11,882 nucleotides of DNA from Pinguiococcus pyrenoidosus (lineage: Eukaryota > Sar > Pinguiophyceae > Pinguiochrysidales > Pinguiochrysidaceae). Made by a program: the position numbers and the translations under genes. The notes under the pieces are model-generated. The model searched no databases and had not been told where the DNA came from. It saw only the letters and a list, made by a program, of their open reading frames with translations. Shown piece by piece: positions 8,901 through 11,882 of this stretch (positions within the stretch are counted from its first letter, which is position 1; every line of letters starts with the position of its first letter). The stretch is taken from the NCBI GenBank assembly GCA_019677205.1, contig JAAMXY010000145.1, forward strand, positions 1 to 11,882, given 5' to 3'.

Positions 8901-9272
8901 ATCCACAAGGCATTCCCGACGACCTCCGACGCATTTTCCAAGCAGGACAACAACATGAGCCAGGTGTATCCATACCTGTGGCAGTGCGCTCTTTCGAAAC
9001 TTGCGCTGTTTGCCGCCACTTTCAGAACTTGCTGCGTCGTTTTGCTTTTCGTTGTTCTCCTCGTCGCCTTCCGCCAGAGTGTCCTGCTCGTGGGAGGCGT
9101 CCGCCCCGTCAATGGCACTTTTGGCTTTGGAGTCGAGAGCCCAGTCCTGCTGCGGCGCAGAGATGGTCGACTTGTCGTGGTGCAGCGACGAGCTCTGCGG
9201 ACTGCGTTGCAGAGAGCTCGGCGCCACGGTCGCGGGGTTCCACGGGCCTTTGGCCGCGCTGTCCAGATGCAT
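5902..9272 (-). CDS. TALE-class homeodomain transcription factor, large
   Basis: Exons in order: 9272-8976, 8868-8726, 8658-8037, 7861-7119, 6949-5902. Introns are 107, 67, 175 and 169 nt, all GT-AG and phase-consistent, giving 950 aa. The homeodomain (about residues 90-154) is built across the first three exons: ASVEYLKAWM (helix 1), HHPYPSEAEKIEMVRVTGLD (PYP loop and helix 2), and KQINNWFTNNRRRYWKP (recognition helix). The three-residue PYP loop extension defines the TALE superclass (KNOX, BELL, MEIS, PBC, IRX). The YWKP end resembles BELL proteins. Position 50 is Thr (T144), where TALE proteins usually carry Ile, Gly or Ala. N51 and R53 (N145, R147), needed for DNA contact, are present. 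No separate KNOX, MEIS or BELL co-domain is recognised. A Gln-rich stretch lies in exon 3. Exon 5 starts with a well-ordered block (about 602-652) and a charged, coiled-coil-like helix (about 653-680); the rest is Ser/Ala/Pro-rich. The frame stays open upstream of 9272 to a TAG near 9386 without an ATG, so an upstream exon is possible. Confidence 0.88.
7011..7060. repeat. Imperfect 10-nt purine repeats in an intron
   Basis: CAAGGAGAAG-like units occur about four times with changes. On the coding strand they form a long pyrimidine-rich tract (CTTCTCCTTG) ahead of the acceptor at 6950, in the 169-nt intron of the homeodomain gene. This probably serves as polypyrimidine tract. Confidence 0.6.
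7961..7987. repeat. (GAA)9 microsatellite in an intron
   Basis: Nine perfect GAA units on the plus strand read as (TTC)9 on the coding strand. They lie within the 175-nt intron 8036-7862 of the homeodomain gene. The tract is pyrimidine-rich in the sense direction but about 100 nt from the chosen acceptor. Confidence 0.9.
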
Positions 9273-9412
9273 CCGCCCTTGACGCGCGTGGCGGCCACTC
9301 ACTTGCTTGGCAACAACGGCGGCATCCGCCGGAGCTGACACCCAATTGAAGAGCAGCGGGCGGACGCTGGAAGCCTCCCACTTCTACTGAGATTCGGACG
9401 CTGGTCTCTTCG

Positions 9413-9444
<32 letters not shown>

Positions 9445-9497
9445 TGTGAGCTCCGTGTGAGCCCCACAGCGATCCGCTGCGGGTGTGCAGCCGTCAG
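9273..9497. promoter_or_regulatory. Spacer upstream of the homeodomain gene, divergent from a possible small gene
   Basis: 225 nt between the first ATG of the homeodomain frame (9272, minus) and the ATG of a possible plus-strand small gene (9498). It contains a (TC)14 microsatellite. On the minus strand the frame stays open through 9273-9383, so part of it may be coding sequence from an unseen upstream exon rather than promoter. Confidence 0.35.
9413..9440. repeat. (TC)14 dinucleotide microsatellite
   Basis: Fourteen perfect TC units lie in the region upstream of the homeodomain gene. On the minus strand this is a GA tract. GA/CT tracts near start sites can act as promoter elements in plants and animals, which is not shown here. 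Confidence 0.92.
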
Positions 9498-9806
9498 ATG
9501 GCCGACGTGCTCGAGAAAGTTCAAGGCAGAGCTGGTGCAAGGCAGCAGGAAATTGCGCTGCCCGCTTGCGTTAACGCAGCGGAAGAGCGTGTTGCGTCCC
9601 AACTGCCCAAGTTGCTGGTGGGGACTGCGAGCGGGACTCTGAGGGCCTCGCGAGGGGTGTGGCCCGTCGGGGCCGCGGTCCTGTTCAGTAGCCGCGCTCT
9701 GCAGCTGGTGAGGTGGAGATGCGCGAGGCAGATCCAAGAAGGAAGCCAAGCGTGGCAGAGTTCCAGCGGCCGCAGGTCACGGGTCGCCCTCTTGAGCGGA
9801 GACTAA
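9498..9806 (+). CDS. Possible small membrane protein gene, unrecognised
   Basis: An open frame of 102 residues starts MADVLEKVQGRAGARQ and contains QLPKLLVGTASGTLRASRG followed by VWPVGAAVLFSSRALQL, one likely membrane helix. The first 70 residues look protein-like, with balanced composition and an amphipathic stretch before a helix. From residue 71 (VRWRC onward) it turns Ser/Arg-rich. A GTGAGG donor right after ALQL (about 9708) suggests that the real gene is spliced there, but I could not find a convincing next exon. The opposite strand also has an open frame (9387-9749) of Pro/Ser/Gln-rich character, which keeps the call weak. I recognise no family. Confidence 0.35.
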   Translation: MADVLEKVQGRAGARQQEIALPACVNAAEERVASQLPKLLVGTASGTLRASRGVWPVGAAVLFSSRALQLVRWRCARQIQEGSQAWQSSSGRRSRVALLSGD

Positions 9807-11417
9807 AGGCTTTCCCTTGCCCCTCCCAAACCCGTCTCACGGTCTTCCGCACGGAGCAAACGAGCCCGGGCGCCGCAGACGGAAAACTACAGGCTCGCAA
9901 CGGGACGCACTTGAGGGAGAGGTGTTAAAAATCCGCCTGACAGAGCTCATTGGCGCGCACCAGCTGTTCCTTCCTGTGGCCCTGCCCGTTGCGGCCTCAC
10001 CATATAGCTCCAGGGAGGCAAGGCGATTTTGAAGCCTGGCCCGACCTTGTACAGCGGAAACGTGCCCATCCAATGCTCCAGTTGCAACAGCCAGATTTAT
10101 CGAGTGACACATGTCTTCACTGCAGCTGGACAGGAAACACTCTAGTTGGACCCAAAACGGCAGAAAGGCACCCGGGATGGGACCGGTGTGGCACCAATCC
10201 TTCACGAGCCTTGTTCCCTTTCCCGCCCATTGGCCCACCAGACTTTCCGTATCTTGCCACTGTATGTCGCCAGGAAAGCCCGCAAAGGATGCATCGGTTC
10301 TGAGGAGGTCACGGGACAAGTTCCGCCCCCTTCCAACCCCCCTCCCACGTCCACAGCCGGACTCTGGAGCGCTTCGAAAAGACAGGGCTCCTTCCGGTTG
10401 GGCCTTCGATTTTTCACTTTCGCAAGCTCCTGCACCTTCTGCTCTATGGGCGTACTTGGGCGCGACGTGGCCGCGGCGAACGAGAATCAGTCCCGGGAAG
10501 CGGCGAGCGGCGATTGGCTCCTTGTGCGCGCCGGCCTTCTGCTGGGCCAAAGTAGAACTCTGCAGAAGCCGGGCGTGGGTACGCCAACCAAAAAGCGGCT
10601 TGATGTCATCATTGGCGGAAGTCCGTGCGAAACCCTTTCAACTCCCTTCTGTTTTCGTGAAGCACAGTGGCGCTCCCGGCCATCCCCGGACACGAGCCGT
10701 TCCTACAAAGCAGCTTGCGCTTCGCGACTTCTAGCACCTTCCCGCGCGCCCATTGGCCAGCTCTCCACTTGAAGCCCGGCTCACAACGACAGCGCTGACA
10801 TCATGCCTGACACACTTTTATACCTCACCGGGCCAGGTCCGAGGCACGAGCAACGTATGCAGCAAGTGGAAGAGACGGGCCCGGCCCGTTGGGACGGTTG
10901 ACGGTTGACACCCCAGCTTCACCGGATCTATGGATCGATCAGCGATGCACCGCCCGGCAGCAGCGAAGGGGAAAGAAGGTGTAGAATAAAAAGCCAAGAA
11001 GAAGAAAGCCGGCGGACACGACTTGGCGATCTCATGAAGGGTGGCTCTGGCTGCTGAAGGGTGCCTCGGCAGTGCGTGCCTGCATGCACAGCGCGTCGAA
11101 TGAGAAGAAGACTCGACGGCAGAATGGCTGAGGAAGGACATCCGAAATCTGAATTCAAAGTACGAGGCGAGCTTAAACTTCAACAGTGCAAGGATGAAGT
11201 AGCGTTTCACTCTTGTTCTCAAAAGCTTTGATTCCATATGATGATGCTAATTTTGAACTAAGTTGAAGTTTGCTTGTGGGATCTTTGCAGTGGCTGAAGG
11301 AACAATTGGGATCCGTCTGTCTCAACACAGCAGGACACGGCGACGCGCGTCCCCAAGGCAAAAAGCGGTCTTCTCTCGCGCTGTTTTGGGCACATTGGAG
11401 CTTCCTAGACAATCAAC
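9807..11417. other. 1.6-kb stretch without a convincing gene, containing promoter-like motifs
   Basis: Several long frames overlap here on both strands (9837-10550 minus, 10111-10734 and 10146-10772 plus). Their translations are Arg/Ser/Pro-rich, mutually contradictory and without motifs, as expected by chance in GC-rich DNA. What can be seen is five ATTGGC boxes (9949, 10229, 10513, 10611, 10752), CRE-like TGATGTCA at 10601-10608 and TGACATCA at 10796-10803, and TTTTATA at 10816-10822. No tRNA, rRNA or spliced-leader sequence was recognised. Confidence 0.5.
10752..10822 (+). promoter_or_regulatory. Candidate core promoter: CCAAT-type box, CRE-like site, TATA-like box
   Basis: Within 71 nt there is ATTGGC (inverted CCAAT) at 10752-10757, TGACATCA at 10796-10803 and TTTTATA at 10816-10822. 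This order and spacing is that of a classical polymerase II promoter. The next convincing ATG is about 600 nt away (11418), so this would imply a long or spliced 5'UTR, a short unrecognised transcript, or a chance arrangement. Confidence 0.3.
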
Positions 11418-11882
11418 ATGCGTGCGTTGCTACTTGCTCTGTGGGCGGTGCCCGCGGCGTCCTTCTCGATGGTCAAGGTACCTGCAAAGGCCTCCGATTT
11501 CCCAACATGGAGAGCTGCTCACCACGTGGCTCCTCAGATGAGCGCCCAGACGCCGAAGGAGTGGAGCCGCAAGGAGGCCGTGGGCGTCTTTGCTGGAACT
11601 CTGTTCGGACTGCCGCTCGCTGCGTCGGCGATGCCCAAGGGAGTGCGCAATGGTGAGGCAGCGGGGCAACTTCAGCTTGATCCTGCGAGAGAAACAGCGC
11701 CTCATCGATTCTACCAGGCTTCGAGGGCGGCAAGCAGAAGGGGCAGCAGTACATCCCCGGCAAGGGCCTTCGGGAGCACGAGTCCTTCGAGATTGCCATG
11801 CCCAAGGGCGTCCGCAATGGCTTCGAGGGCGGCAAGCACAAGGGGCAGCAGTACATCCCGGGCAAGGGCCTCCACGATCATG
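11418..11882 (+). CDS. Thylakoid-lumen (plastid) protein made of 34-residue repeats, incomplete at the right edge
   Basis: Exons: 11418-11652 and 11718 to the window end. The intron is 65 nt (11653-11717), GT-AG, phase 1. 133 residues are visible. Residues 1-17 (MRALLLALWAVPAASFS) form a signal peptide with Phe right after the likely cut. Residues 18-50 form a basic, hydroxylated transit region. Residues 49-71 (SRKEAVGVFAGTLF, then GLPLAASA) form a second hydrophobic signal ending in AxA. This three-part address directs proteins of complex red plastids to the thylakoid lumen. The mature part starts at M72 with MPKGVRNGFEGGK and has GQQYIPGKGL in each repeat. One full 34-residue unit (72-105) and most of a second (106-133) are visible. 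The repeat is basic and Gly-rich, with no family that I can name; a small extrinsic photosystem-type or structural lumen protein is a guess. The ATG is chosen because it begins the signal peptide. Confidence 0.8.
   Translation, partial: MRALLLALWAVPAASFSMVKVPAKASDFPTWRAAHHVAPQMSAQTPKEWSRKEAVGVFAGTLFGLPLAASAMPKGVRNGEAAGQLQLDPARETAPHRFYQASRAASRRGSSTSPARAFGSTSPSRLPCPRASAMASRAASTRGSSTSRARASTIM
11631..11882 (+). repeat. Tandem coding repeat, 102 nt of exon per unit, intron in the first copy only
   Basis: Unit 1 starts at 11631 and unit 2 at 11798. The genomic offset is 167 nt; removing the 65-nt intron gives exactly 102 nt (34 codons). Over about 75 comparable exon bases the copies differ at 5 positions, 4 of them silent (the other changes Gln to His), so the duplication is recent or is being homogenised. 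Copy 1 is interrupted between the first and second base of a Gly codon (AAT G|GC); copy 2 has the same bases uninterrupted. Confidence 0.88.

Noticed and set aside
9270-9341. Start of the homeodomain frame at 9341
   Set aside because: The codon there is GTG, not ATG. The first ATG is at 9272; an upstream exon remains possible.
9837-10550. Minus-strand 237-aa frame and plus-strand frames 10111-10734 and 10146-10772
   Set aside because: They overlap each other on both strands, have no recognisable motif or hydrophobic pattern, and lack splice-linked partners. Most likely chance open frames in GC-rich DNA.
10818-11237. Minus-strand 139-aa frame and a 43-aa plus-strand frame at 11100-11231
   Set aside because: Neither has motifs, a clear context or splice links. 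The evidence is too weak to call genes.
1-11882. CRISPR arrays, insertion sequences, bacterial operons, tRNA, rRNA or dinoflagellate spliced-leader genes
   Set aside because: No direct-repeat/spacer array, transposase, cloverleaf or spliced-leader core was found. Short spliceosomal introns throughout point to a eukaryotic nuclear genome.

Overview
This is eukaryotic nuclear DNA, most likely from a photosynthetic protist with a complex (secondary or tertiary) plastid. Every convincing gene is split by short GT-AG introns. The last gene encodes a protein with a signal peptide, a Phe-containing transit region and a second AxA-type signal, which is the three-part address of thylakoid-lumen proteins in algae with complex red plastids. 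The sequence is GC-rich and gene-dense, with genes on both strands. I rebuilt 17 introns of 65-175 nt (52 nt if one optional intron is counted). All 17 have an exonic G before the GT and 14 have a G after the AG. The AG|G acceptor recalls dinoflagellates, but the short introns and mixed gene orientation do not settle the lineage; haptophytes and pelagophyte-like algae remain possible.

Layout. The minus strand at 1-538 holds the 5' half of an eEF1B-beta gene (translation elongation). Just upstream on the same strand (742-1976) is a five-exon gene for a 288-aa protein with two or three hydrophobic segments and a C-x-x-C / D-H-x-P-P / C-x-x-C zinc-finger or HNH-like core; I cannot name it. A 134-bp bidirectional promoter region (1977-2110), carrying a perfect 17-nt palindrome, separates it from a plus-strand GNAT acetyltransferase gene of the Mpr1-like type (2111-3329). 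The 3' end of that gene has an optional 52-nt intron that would decide whether the enzyme carries a membrane tail. After a spacer with a 9-nt tandem repeat comes a plus-strand gene (3899-5572) for a 501-aa, about 12-TM protein that looks like two fused Frag1/DRAM/Sfk1 domains.

Convergent to it, 5902-9272 on the minus strand encodes a roughly 950-aa TALE homeodomain protein in five exons. It has the PYP loop and a Thr at homeodomain position 50. Beyond it are a TC microsatellite, one possible small membrane protein gene (9498-9806, plus) and about 1.6 kb without a convincing gene. That stretch does hold five ATTGGC (inverted CCAAT) boxes, two CRE-like sites and a TATA-like box. The window ends inside a plus-strand gene (11418-11882, incomplete) for a lumenal protein built of 34-residue repeats.

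The genes do not form a pathway: this is an ordinary gene-dense stretch of a little-studied genome. The features most worth following are the unnamed CxxC/DHxPP membrane protein, the tandem DRAM protein, the T50 TALE protein, the lumenal repeat protein whose intron is present in one repeat copy and absent from the next, and the GNAT intron switch. All exon models are inferred by eye from reading frame, splice signals and family motifs, with no transcript data.
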